A stretch of DNA of 7,071 nt from a bacterium (GTDB lineage Bacteria; Bacillota; Clostridia; Oscillospirales; CAG-272). The number at the start of each line of letters is the position of its first letter. Position 1 is the first letter of the stretch. Below, in pieces: positions 1-7,071 of the stretch. The stretch spans positions 1-7,071 of the forward strand of contig SFZB01000052.1 of assembly GCA_004558975.1 (NCBI GenBank), given 5' to 3'. Below the pieces are notes generated by a model. It was given only the letters and a program-made list of their open reading frames with translations, was not told the DNA's origin and did no database searches. The position numbers and the translations under genes were made by a program.

Positions 1-593
1 GCGGCGCCGCTCTCCGTGAGTTCCCTCTCGTCGCCGAAGCCCCAAAGGGCGCCGACCCCGGTGGTGCCCACCTCGCGGGCGCCGATCATGTCATGGCGGC
101 GATCCCCGACCATTGCGGTCTCTCCGGGCGTCGCGCCGAGCGTGGCGAGAGCCGCGCGGATCACATCCGCTTTGGTGCCTCCCTCGCTGAGCAGACCGCC
201 AGCGATCACATCAAAATAGCCGCCCAGGGCAAAATGCCCGATAATCTCCTTTGCGAACACTTCCGGCTTGGAGGTCGCGACACCGAGGACATATCCGCGG
301 GCGCGGAGCGCCGCAAGCGTCTCGGGAATCCCCTCGTACACGCTGTTCTCAAACTTCCCTACCTCGGCATATCGCGCCTGAAAGAGTGCGACGGCGCGCA
401 TCGTATCCTCGGCGCTGAGCCCGCAGTAATGCGGATACGACCAGGTGAGCGGAGGTCCGATAAAGCCCGTCACGACGGCAGGATCAACCGTCAGACCGAA
501 CGGCTTCAGGCTCTCCTCCACACATCGGACAATACCGGGGGCGGAATCGGTCAGCGTCCCGTCCAGATCAAACAAAATCACACGCGGTTTCAT
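1..593 (-). CDS. HAD-superfamily phosphatase, phosphoglycolate phosphatase-like (3' end cut by window)
   Basis: A haloacid dehalogenase-type hydrolase that probably removes phosphate from a small cytoplasmic metabolite; the substrate cannot be read from sequence. 197 complete codons are visible and the frame is still open at base 1, so about 15-25 C-terminal residues are probably missing. All four HAD motifs are present: motif I FDLDGT with nucleophile Asp9 and acid/base Asp11, motif II ATSK around Thr107/Ser108, motif III Lys141, and motif IV GDRRHD with Mg-binding Asp164 and Asp168. A helical cap domain with the family's FIGPPL segment lies between motifs I and II (roughly residues 15-90). 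The ATG at 593 is preceded by GAGAGGA (600-606), 6 bases away, which supports the start. The closest family in my judgement is the COG0546 Gph group of Bacillota; a nucleotidase or other phosphatase is possible. The gene begins directly behind the 609-636 hairpin with no visible promoter of its own. Confidence 0.9.
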   Translation of the reverse strand, partial: MKPRVILFDLDGTLTDSAPGIVRCVEESLKPFGLTVDPAVVTGFIGPPLTWSYPHYCGLSAEDTMRAVALFQARYAEVGKFENSVYEGIPETLAALRARGYVLGVATSKPEVFAKEIIGHFALGGYFDVIAGGLLSEGGTKADVIRAALATLGATPGETAMVGDRRHDMIGAREVGTTGVGALWGFGDERELTESGA

Positions 594-608
594 GGCAGTT
601 CCTCTCGG

Positions 609-636
609 AAAAGGCGCCCGTACCCGGGCGCCTTTT
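609..636 (-). terminator. Perfect 12-bp GC-rich hairpin between the acyl-CoA synthetase and HAD genes
   Basis: The arms 609-620 (AAAAGGCGCCCG) and 625-636 (CGGGCGCCTTTT) pair perfectly around a 4-base loop. It starts 9 bases after the acyl-CoA synthetase stop codon, where an intrinsic terminator is expected. On the minus strand the T-tract is only the four Ts of the stem, followed by CCGAGAGG. On the plus strand the tract is better (TTTTCTCTTTT), so the element may work in both directions or even mainly against antisense transcription. Because the HAD ribosome site follows at once, it may also be a leaky or regulated terminator. Confidence 0.7.
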
Positions 637-645
637 CTCTTTTGT

Positions 646-2355
646 TCAGTGAATCAGGTGGCGACGGATCTTACGCGAGGTGGTCTTCGGGAACTCCTCA
701 CGGCGAATCTCAAGCGCACGCACCTGCTTGAAAGATGCGAGTTTCTTATTCATGGCGACAATACGTTCATGGAGAACTTTGTAAATCTCTTCATCGGTCG
801 CCCCCTTCGGGAACGCGTCGAAGTCCGGCACCACGATCGCCGTCAGAATGATCTCATCGCTCCCCTCGGCTTTCCGTCCGACGGCAACGCTCTCTTTCAC
901 TCCCTCGACGTTGGCAAGGTACTCCTCGATCTCTTCGGGGAACACGTTCTTACCGTTCTCCAGCACGATGACGGACTTGCAACGACCGGTAATGTAGATA
1001 TAACCGTCCTCGTCCATATGCCCCATATCGCCGGTGCGGAACCAGCCGTCCTCGGTAAAGACCGCGGCGTTCGCCTCGTCGTTATGATAGTAGCCGAGCA
1101 TGACGTTATCGCCCGAGACGACGATCTCGCCCGTCTCGCCGGGCGGCAGGATCCGACCGTCCAGTTCAATCCGCGCGCGACACCCGGGGATTGCGGGTCC
1201 GACGGAATAATCCTTTGCGGCGAAATACGGGTTAACGGAGATCAGGGGAGAGCATTCCGTGATGCCATACCCCTCGGAGATCTGAATGCCGAATTCAAAG
1301 AACTCGTCGCACATTTTGGGGTTCAACGGAGCGCCGCCGGAAATGATCTTCACGAGTCTGCCGCCAAACGCTTCCTGCACGTCGCGGAACAGTTTTTTCC
1401 GCACGTCAATCTTCAGGTGGCGCAGGAAGCGCGAGATCTTCATGCCGACGCGCAACTTGCGCTTCTTCCCGGTTTTCTCCGCTTCCTTCATAATCCGCTG
1501 GTACATGGTATTGACGAACAGCGGCACAAGGACAAGCCCCGTCGGGCGGAACAGTTTGAAGTTCTTCAAAACGTGCTTGAGAGAGTCATTGATGCAGACG
1601 ACCATCCCGTAGTTCATCGCCGAAAACATACCGTGCGAGAGCTCGTAGGTATGGTGGATCGGAAGGACGGAGACGACCGTATCGTCCGGCGTAAAGTTCA
1701 CCGCTTCGCACCCGCCGTTAATCGCCGTCACCATGTTTTTCTCGGAGAGCATGACGCACTTGGACGTACCGGTCGTACCGGAGGTGAAGAGCATGACCGT
1801 CAGCCTGTTCAGATCCGTCGGGGGCGCCGGGGTGTAGCCGGCGTTGGCTTTCCCTGCCTCCATGATTTTGGCAAGGGGAATCACCTTCTCATCGATCAAC
1901 TCATCGTCCGCGGGTTTCATCGGAACGAAGAATTTCAGGGACGGGTGCGACGCGATCGCGCCGTCAAATTTATGCGCGAAGGTGGGCGAATACACGATGC
2001 CCTCGATTTCCGCAGAGGCGAGGAGCCCCTCAATTTCGGGGATCGCCAGTTCCTTATCCATCGGGACGGCGACGCCGCCGGAGGTCACGATAGCGAGGAA
2101 CGTCGCAACCCACTCGGGCGAAGTCTCACCGATGACGGCGACGCGCCGACCGGCAAGCCCGAGGGCGGAGAGCCCCGCCGCCTCGTCGCGCACCATCGCG
2201 GCGAATTCGCCGTAGGTCATCTCCGCAAGGTTCTTTCCACCGTCCACAAAGTAACGGTAAGCGATTCTATCTCCAAATCCTGCAAAATGCTCTACCAGAT
2301 TGTAAAAACTGCTAATCGGTTCATAGACCCGTTCCGTCTTTTTGATGCTGTACAT
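646..2355 (-). CDS. AMP-forming acyl-CoA synthetase (long-chain fatty-acid-CoA ligase type)
   Basis: An adenylate-forming ligase (ANL superfamily) of 569 residues. Such enzymes activate a carboxylic acid with ATP to an acyl-AMP and pass it to coenzyme A, or in some relatives to acyl carrier protein. Visible motifs: the phosphate-binding loop LFTSGTTGTSK (189-199), EGYGITECSP (361-370), FRTGDMG (439-445), the hinge region ITGRCK (456-461), and the C-terminal PKTTSRKIRR (556-565), whose Lys562 corresponds to the catalytic lysine. Large and small ANL domains are both complete. The overall pattern fits fatty-acid-CoA ligases better than acetyl-CoA synthetases, but chain length cannot be assigned. 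The ATG at 2355 was chosen because AAGGAG lies 7 bases upstream and the promoter places the transcript start near 2404; the frame stays open a further 22 codons to a TTG at 2421, but that codon lies upstream of the predicted transcript start. Two loop residues differ from the usual consensus (Ser198 for Pro, Cys200 for Gly). The gene stands alone with its own promoter and an operator-like repeat. Confidence 0.9.
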   Translation of the reverse strand: MYSIKKTERVYEPISSFYNLVEHFAGFGDRIAYRYFVDGGKNLAEMTYGEFAAMVRDEAAGLSALGLAGRRVAVIGETSPEWVATFLAIVTSGGVAVPMDKELAIPEIEGLLASAEIEGIVYSPTFAHKFDGAIASHPSLKFFVPMKPADDELIDEKVIPLAKIMEAGKANAGYTPAPPTDLNRLTVMLFTSGTTGTSKCVMLSEKNMVTAINGGCEAVNFTPDDTVVSVLPIHHTYELSHGMFSAMNYGMVVCINDSLKHVLKNFKLFRPTGLVLVPLFVNTMYQRIMKEAEKTGKKRKLRVGMKISRFLRHLKIDVRKKLFRDVQEAFGGRLVKIISGGAPLNPKMCDEFFEFGIQISEGYGITECSPLISVNPYFAAKDYSVGPAIPGCRARIELDGRILPPGETGEIVVSGDNVMLGYYHNDEANAAVFTEDGWFRTGDMGHMDEDGYIYITGRCKSVIVLENGKNVFPEEIEEYLANVEGVKESVAVGRKAEGSDEIILTAIVVPDFDAFPKGATDEEIYKVLHERIVAMNKKLASFKQVRALEIRREEFPKTTSRKIRRHLIH

Positions 2356-2362
2356 AATACTA

Positions 2363-2368
2363 CTCCTT
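2363..2368 (-). promoter_or_regulatory. Ribosome binding site AAGGAG of the acyl-CoA synthetase
   Basis: On the minus strand AAGGAG sits 7 bases before the ATG at 2355. It decides the start against the longer open frame reaching 2421, which has no such site and lies outside the predicted transcript. Confidence 0.85.
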
Positions 2369-2391
2369 TTTGAAATTCCGAAGGCGGGTAA

Positions 2392-2421
2392 TTGGTACAT
2401 AACCGATTGACATTGTACCAA
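2392..2421. promoter_or_regulatory. Operator-like perfect inverted repeat over the acyl-CoA synthetase promoter
   Basis: TTGGTACA (2392-2399) and TGTACCAA (2414-2421) are perfect 8-bp inverted arms separated by 14 bases, with half-site centres 22 bp apart, about two helical turns. One arm overlaps the -10 box (2412-2417) and the other lies just past the predicted transcription start, so a dimeric repressor bound here would block the promoter. With a 14-base AT-mixed loop and no T-tract it does not look like a terminator. The cognate protein is not identifiable; acyl-CoA-responsive TetR-type repressors commonly control such ligases, but that assignment is inference. Confidence 0.65.
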
Positions 2422-2440
2422 GTTTCCCCGCTGCTGTCAA
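2412..2440 (-). promoter_or_regulatory. Consensus sigma-70/sigma-A promoter for the acyl-CoA synthetase
   Basis: On the minus strand the -35 box TTGACA (2435-2440) is a perfect match and is followed after exactly 17 bases by TACAAT (2412-2417), one mismatch from TATAAT. Transcription should start near 2403-2406, giving a leader of about 50 bases before the ATG at 2355. No riboswitch-like fold is apparent in that leader. Confidence 0.85.
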
Positions 2441-2492
2441 GTACAGACGCCCACTTCCGGGCAAAGAAATGGGCATTAAAGCGCATGGAATG

Positions 2493-3914
2493 TTACTTAT
2501 CTCCCATAATGTATGCGTCGATGGCGTCGGCGGCGGTCTTCCCCGCCCCCATGGCGAGAATGACGGTGGCGGCGCCGGTCACGGCATCACCCCCGGCAAA
2601 GACGCCGGGTCTGGAGGTCAGCCCCGTGGCTTCCTCGACGACGATACCACCATGCCGATTGACCTCGAGCCCCTCGGTCGTCTGCTTCATCAGCGGATTC
2701 GGCGAGGTGCCGATCGCCATGACGACAGCGTCGACCTCGAGCGTATGTTCCGACCCGGGGATCTCGCGCGGGCGGCGGCGACCGCTCTCATCGGGTTCTC
2801 CGAGTTCCATGCCGACACATTCAATCCCCGTGACAAACCCGTTCTTCGGGTCGCGGCGGTCATCGGGGTTCCGATAGCCGTGAATGGCGACGGGATTCGT
2901 CAGGAGCCGGAACTCGACCCCTTCCTCCTCGGCGTGCTCGACCTCCTCGCGACGGGCGGGGAGTTCCTCCATACTGCGGCGGTACACGATATAAACCTTT
3001 TCCGCACCGAGGCGCAGGGCGGTACGCGCCGCGTCCATGGCGACGTTGCCCCCGCCGACGACCGCCACGCGCTTCGCGTGCATGATTGGCGTCTCGGATG
3101 TCGGGAGGTAGGCTTTCATCAGGTTGGAGCGTGTGAGGTACTCATTCGCGCTGTAAACGCCTTTTAGGTTCTCTCCGGGAATGCCCATGAAGCGAGGCAG
3201 ACCCGCGCCGCTCCCGATAAAGACCGCTTCAAAGCCCATGTCGCCCATGAGCTCATCGACCGTGAGCACTCTGCCGATGACCATATTGGTGGCAATCTCG
3301 ACACCGAGGGCACGCAGGTTCTCGATCTCGGCGGCGACAATCGCTTTCGGCAGACGGAACTCGGGGATCCCGTAGACGAGGACGCCGCCCGGCGTGTGGA
3401 GCGCCTCGAACACTGTCACGGCATAGCCGCGCTTGGCGAGGTCACCGGCGCAGGCAAGCCCTGCGGGGCCGGAGCCGACGACGGCGACTTTATGCCCGTT
3501 CGGGCGCGGTTTTTCCGGCTGCGTCTTTACGTTTGCGCGGTGCCAGTCAGCGACAAAGCGTTCCAGTCTGCCGATGGCGACGGGCTCGCCCTTGATCCCG
3601 CGGACGCACTTCCCCTCACACTGGTTTTCCTGCGGGCAGACACGCCCGCAGACGGCAGGGAGCGAAGAAGAGCGTGTAATGATCTCATAAGCGGCGGCGA
3701 AGTCTCCCGCCGCGACCTTCTCAATAAAATCGGGGATCGCAATCCGCACGGGACAGCCGGAGACGCAGGGGCGCGTCTTACAATGCAGGCAGCGCTGTGC
3801 CTCGGCGATTGCCGTCTCGGGCGTATAACCGAGCGTGACCTCCTCAAAATTATGGGCGCGCACCTCGGGCGCCTGTGTCGGCATCGGATATTTCTTCGGT
3901 GTCATATTCGGCAT
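2493..3914 (-). CDS. nfnB: NfnB: large subunit of NADH-dependent ferredoxin:NADP+ oxidoreductase (GltA/SudA-type)
   Basis: A flavoprotein of 473 residues. With NfnA it forms a cytoplasmic electron-bifurcating complex that couples reduced ferredoxin and NADH oxidation to NADP+ reduction, reversibly. The N-terminus has two complete cysteine sets for [4Fe-4S] clusters: C42-x2-C45-x4-C50-x3-C54 and C89-x3-C93-x5-C99-x3-C103. The FAD-binding GSGPAG follows at 147-152, the NADP-binding GGGNVAMDAARTA at 287-299, and a C-terminal FAD motif with GGD at 441-443. The length fits the family (about 460-470). Relatives are often labelled NADPH-dependent glutamate synthase small subunit; no glutamate synthase large subunit is in the window and an NfnA partner is adjacent, so NfnB is the better call. 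The ATG at 3914 has GGAGG 9 bases upstream and lies one base after the nfnA stop; an open extension to 4007 lies inside nfnA and was rejected. Confidence 0.92.
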   Translation of the reverse strand: MPNMTPKKYPMPTQAPEVRAHNFEEVTLGYTPETAIAEAQRCLHCKTRPCVSGCPVRIAIPDFIEKVAAGDFAAAYEIITRSSSLPAVCGRVCPQENQCEGKCVRGIKGEPVAIGRLERFVADWHRANVKTQPEKPRPNGHKVAVVGSGPAGLACAGDLAKRGYAVTVFEALHTPGGVLVYGIPEFRLPKAIVAAEIENLRALGVEIATNMVIGRVLTVDELMGDMGFEAVFIGSGAGLPRFMGIPGENLKGVYSANEYLTRSNLMKAYLPTSETPIMHAKRVAVVGGGNVAMDAARTALRLGAEKVYIVYRRSMEELPARREEVEHAEEEGVEFRLLTNPVAIHGYRNPDDRRDPKNGFVTGIECVGMELGEPDESGRRRPREIPGSEHTLEVDAVVMAIGTSPNPLMKQTTEGLEVNRHGGIVVEEATGLTSRPGVFAGGDAVTGAATVILAMGAGKTAADAIDAYIMGDK

Positions 3915-3915
3915 T

Positions 3916-4747
<832 letters not shown>

Positions 4748-4755
<8 letters not shown>

Positions 4756-5755
4756 GGCTGTTCTCCGTTTCATGTAGTTCGGTAAGGGCATCACGCGCCA
4801 GTTGTTGCAGCTCAACGGCGACCGACAAGGGGGAGACGATGCGCATCTCGCGCCCGTAGCCGATCACCCACGCGAGGAATACAGGTGAGACACGCACACG
4901 CACGGTGCACAGTACCCGCCCCTCCCCCGCACGGCGGAAGGTAATCCCGTCTCCGAAGCGGTCGATGAGAATGCCCACCAGTTTCTCGGCGCAGTCGAGC
5001 GTCACGGACGTCTCCTCGCCATGGTACATTCCGAATGTCTCACGCGTGTATTCCGCGGGGTCAAATCCGGCAAACCAGGCGGCGCCGTCCCTCGGCGAGG
5101 CGCCCGGTACGACGTCCGACATTTTATCGACGCGGAAGTGCTTGGCGGTGCCGGCGGCGGCATCATATCCCACCATATAATAATAGCCGTCCTCCCATGT
5201 CAGAAGGTAGGGGCTGATCTCGTACCGCGCGCCGCCGCGGCGCGGACGAAGCGTCTTTTCGATCGTCCACTCGCTATACAGGAACGTGATGCGTCGATTT
5301 TCGGCGATAGCGGTATGAATCGCGTCGACGGCGTAAAGAATGGCTTTATTCTCCGTTTTGACGCGTCCCGAGACATACACCTGTCTCGCGAGGCTCCCCG
5401 CCGCATAGCGGGAGGTCAGCTGGCAGAGCTTTTCAATGAGGGTGCGGCTCTTTTTCTCCGAGATGAACTTGGAGGACTGCACGGCATCGACCAGCAGTTT
5501 CAACTCTGCCAATTCAAATGTGCGCGAGGCGAGGAAAAAGCCGCCGCCTCTGCCGCGCCGGTTGACGACGTCGTAGCCGTAATCCGCGAGAGCGTGGAGG
5601 TCGTCGAGCACGGTCTTCCGCTCCGCGTCAATACCACGGGCGGCGAGCATCGCGCGCAGACGCTCCTCGGTGAGCGGATGTTCCTCGTCCGTCTCGCGCT
5701 CGAGCAGTGACAGGAGCGAAAGCAAGCGGGTCTTTTGTTCGGCGCATTTCGGCAT
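4748..5755 (-). CDS. WYL-domain transcriptional regulator, first gene of the nfnAB operon
   Basis: A DNA-binding regulator of 335 residues. Residues about 8-75 form a DeoR/HTH_11-like helix-turn-helix followed by a wing (RRGRGGGFFL, 67-75). Residues about 135-215 form the WYL domain: ITFLY at 156-160, SPYLLTWEDGYYYMVGYD at 181-198, and HFRVDKM at 206-212. In the name-giving motif, the W of WYL appears replaced by Tyr. The tail (about 245-330) matches the C-terminal WCX extension of this family. WYL proteins bind small ligands or nucleic acid and act as repressors or activators; this ligand is unknown. It is the promoter-proximal gene, and its stop overlaps the nfnA start by 8 bases, so it probably controls nfnAB and itself (inference). 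The ATG at 5755 is supported by GGAGG (5763-5767) 7 bases upstream; a longer frame to 5830 would start upstream of the promoter and was rejected. Confidence 0.88.
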
Positions 5756-5797
5756 AGTCTCCCCTCCCCCAAACGTGGCTGCACAAGAGTTGCTACT

Positions 5798-5826
5798 ATT
5801 ATGACGTTTTTTGCCCGGAGTGTCAA
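5798..5826 (-). promoter_or_regulatory. Sigma-70/sigma-A promoter of the WYL regulator-nfnAB operon
   Basis: On the minus strand TTGACA (5821-5826) is followed after 17 bases by CATAAT (5798-5803), one mismatch from consensus. The transcript should start near 5790, about 35 bases before the regulator's ATG at 5755. No other promoter of this quality was noticed before nfnA or nfnB. Confidence 0.85.
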
Positions 5827-5832
5827 GCATTC

Positions 5833-5850
5833 TGTCCGTATTTTAGGACA
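5833..5850. promoter_or_regulatory. Short inverted repeat just upstream of the WYL operon -35 box
   Basis: TGTCC (5833-5837) and GGACA (5846-5850) are perfect 5-bp inverted arms around an AT-rich 8-base centre. The element ends 6 bases upstream of the -35 box, a usual place for an activator site, and could be the regulator's own binding site. Five-base arms can arise by chance, so this is tentative. Confidence 0.35.
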
Positions 5851-5866
5851 TTTCCCAAAAAGAAAA

Positions 5867-5898
5867 CCGGGTGCTTTGCCTTTCGGTAAAGCACCCGG
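5867..5898 (-). terminator. Intrinsic terminator of mgtE
   Basis: The arms CCGGGTGCTTT (5867-5877) and AAAGCACCCGG (5888-5898) pair perfectly; a G-T wobble and two G-C pairs extend the stem to a TTTC loop (5881-5884). On the minus strand the stem is followed directly by TTTTCTTTTT. It begins 8 bases after the mgtE stop codon and separates mgtE from the regulator-nfnAB promoter. Confidence 0.95.
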
Positions 5899-5906
5899 CT
5901 AAGGGG

Positions 5907-7071
5907 TTACGCAAGCCCCGGGATGGTCGCACGCGCAATCGCAAAATAAACAAGGAGCGAAATAGCGTCGACAATGGTCGTAATGAACGGGCTGGCGACG
6001 ACCGCGGGGTCGAGCCCGATCCGCCGCGCGAAAATGGGAAGCAGGCAGCCGATCAGCTTGGCGATCAGAATGGTCACGCAGAGCGTCGCCGCGACGGTCC
6101 ACGCCACCTGCCAGGTAACGGCGGAATTGTGCATGATCAGCCGGTCGACGAGCATCACCTTCCCGAACGCGAGAGCGCCGAGAGAAAGTCCGCAGAGGAT
6201 GGCGACGCGGGCTTCTTTCCACGCGATACGCCACCAGTCGCCCATTGTCACTTCGCCGAGCGACAGGTTACGGATGACCGTAACGGAGGACTGCGAGCCG
6301 GAGTTCCCGCCCGTGTCCATCAGCATCGGGATAAAGGCGGTGAGGACGACGACCTTGGCAAGTGCCGCCTCAAAAGAGGAAATGATAATCCCCGTAAAGG
6401 TCGCGGAAACCATCAGGAGCGCGAGCCACGGGAAGCGGTTCAGCCACAGGCGCCACGGAGTGGTACGCAGGTACGGCGTCTCCGTCGGCGTCATAGCCGC
6501 CATCTTGGAGAAGTCTTCCTCTGTCTCATCGTGAATGACGTCCAAAGCATCGTCGACGGTGATGATACCGACGAGACGGTTCTCCGTATCGACGACGGGG
6601 AGTGCCATGAGACTGTACTTCGTCATTAGTTGCGTCGCCGTTTCCTGATCTTCCAGTGTCCCGATGGAAATGACGTTCTCCTCCATCAGATCCGCGATCG
6701 GTGTATCCGACTGCGAGAGGAGCAGGTCCTTCGCCGTGACGATACCGAGCAGGTGCCGGTTATCGTCTGTGACGTAACAGGTATAGATTGTCTCTTTATT
6801 GACGCCGACGCGCCGGATTTCCCGGATAGCGTCCCGCACGGTCATGTGTTGTTCCAGCCGGACAAACTCGGTCGTCATGATGCCGCCGGCGCTGTCGGGC
6901 GGGTACTTCAAAAGCTCGTTGATCGCGCGTCTGTCGTCCGGGGTGCTGTTTGCGATGATACGCTGCACCACGTTGGCGGGCATCTCCTCGATCATATCGA
7001 CGGTATCATCGAGGAACATTTCGTCAAGAACGTATTTCAGTTCCTGATCGGTAAAGGACGTGATGAGCGAC
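5907..7071 (-). CDS. mgtE: MgtE-family magnesium transporter (5' end cut by window)
   Basis: A Mg2+ channel/transporter of the cytoplasmic membrane. The frame is open to the right edge; 387 residues are visible of a usual 450 or so, so the start and the first part of the MgtE N domain are outside. Visible in order: the end of the N domain (LDEMFLDD... with repeated acidic helices), the PDSAGGIMTTEF junction near 6870-6900, two CBS domains (about 6540-6870) that sense Mg2+ in studied homologues, and a C-terminal region of five hydrophobic helices (about 5915-6430). The hallmark GGNSGSQSS lies in the second helix region (about 6290-6315). The last helix contains TTIVDAISLLVYF, whose Asp matches the pore aspartate known from Thermus MgtE. 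An ATG at 7019 is internal: the frame continues upstream with LKYVLDE, typical of the N domain. The upstream control region, where a Mg2+ riboswitch could occur, is not in the window. Confidence 0.95.
   Translation of the reverse strand, partial: SLITSFTDQELKYVLDEMFLDDTVDMIEEMPANVVQRIIANSTPDDRRAINELLKYPPDSAGGIMTTEFVRLEQHMTVRDAIREIRRVGVNKETIYTCYVTDDNRHLLGIVTAKDLLLSQSDTPIADLMEENVISIGTLEDQETATQLMTKYSLMALPVVDTENRLVGIITVDDALDVIHDETEEDFSKMAAMTPTETPYLRTTPWRLWLNRFPWLALLMVSATFTGIIISSFEAALAKVVVLTAFIPMLMDTGGNSGSQSSVTVIRNLSLGEVTMGDWWRIAWKEARVAILCGLSLGALAFGKVMLVDRLIMHNSAVTWQVAWTVAATLCVTILIAKLIGCLLPIFARRIGLDPAVVASPFITTIVDAISLLVYFAIARATIPGLA

Noticed and set aside
445..2373. A 642-codon open frame on the plus strand antisense to the acyl-CoA synthetase
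   Set aside because: Its product shows no recognisable domain and is rich in Arg, His and Asp, as expected from the reverse complement of GC-rich codons. The minus-strand frame carries every ANL motif, a ribosome site and a promoter.
2449..2474. Hairpin candidate after nfnB
   Set aside because: Only 4-5 bp stems, a large loop in one version, and no T-tract, so it is not called as a terminator.
2493..3914. Glutamate synthase small subunit (GltD) as the name for the nfnB gene
   Set aside because: Sequence families overlap, but no large subunit is nearby and the adjacent partner is an NfnA/SudB-type flavoprotein.
5021..5710. A 229-codon plus-strand frame opposite the WYL regulator
   Set aside because: No family resemblance; it lies entirely within the well-supported regulator gene.
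5871..6629. A 252-codon plus-strand frame opposite mgtE
   Set aside because: Its start lies inside the mgtE terminator stem and the product is highly charged and repetitive in composition, typical of antisense of a membrane-protein gene.

Overview
The window is a compact, GC-rich stretch of bacterial chromosome. All five protein genes read leftward, on the minus strand. Strong AGGAG-type ribosome sites, consensus sigma-A/sigma-70 promoters (TTGACA, 17 bp, TACAAT or CATAAT), hairpin terminators and an NfnAB-type electron-bifurcating enzyme together suggest a strict anaerobe of the Bacillota, most likely a GC-rich member of the Clostridia. The lineage is inferred from gene content and signals; there is no rRNA or other direct marker. 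No tRNA, rRNA, CRISPR array, insertion sequence, phage gene or attachment site was seen.

In transcription order, right to left: (1) the 3' part of mgtE, a magnesium channel/transporter cut by the right edge, which ends at a textbook intrinsic terminator (5867-5898). (2) A new promoter (5798-5826) that drives a three-gene operon: a WYL-domain transcription factor, nfnA and nfnB. The regulator and nfnA overlap by 8 bases, and nfnA and nfnB are separated by one base, so the three are almost certainly co-transcribed and translationally coupled. (3) A second consensus promoter (2412-2440), whose -10 box and start region carry a perfect 8-bp inverted repeat, in front of an AMP-forming acyl-CoA synthetase (fatty-acid-CoA ligase type). 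(4) A 12-bp perfect hairpin (609-636), then, only 15 bases after it, the start of a HAD-family phosphatase that runs off the left edge.

Functionally, NfnAB exchanges electrons among NADH, NADPH and ferredoxin, and the regulator in its operon is the obvious candidate to control it. The acyl-CoA synthetase has its own promoter and apparent operator and would feed fatty-acid or other carboxylate activation. The HAD hydrolase and MgtE have no evident link to these beyond position.

No clearly new multi-gene system is visible; most of the window is housekeeping metabolism. The points most worth following are regulatory: the operator-like repeat over the acyl-CoA synthetase promoter, the fused regulator-nfnAB operon with its own upstream repeat, and the hairpin wedged directly before the HAD gene. 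The longest gene-free gaps are about 137 bases (2356-2492) and 151 bases (5756-5906), and both are described below.
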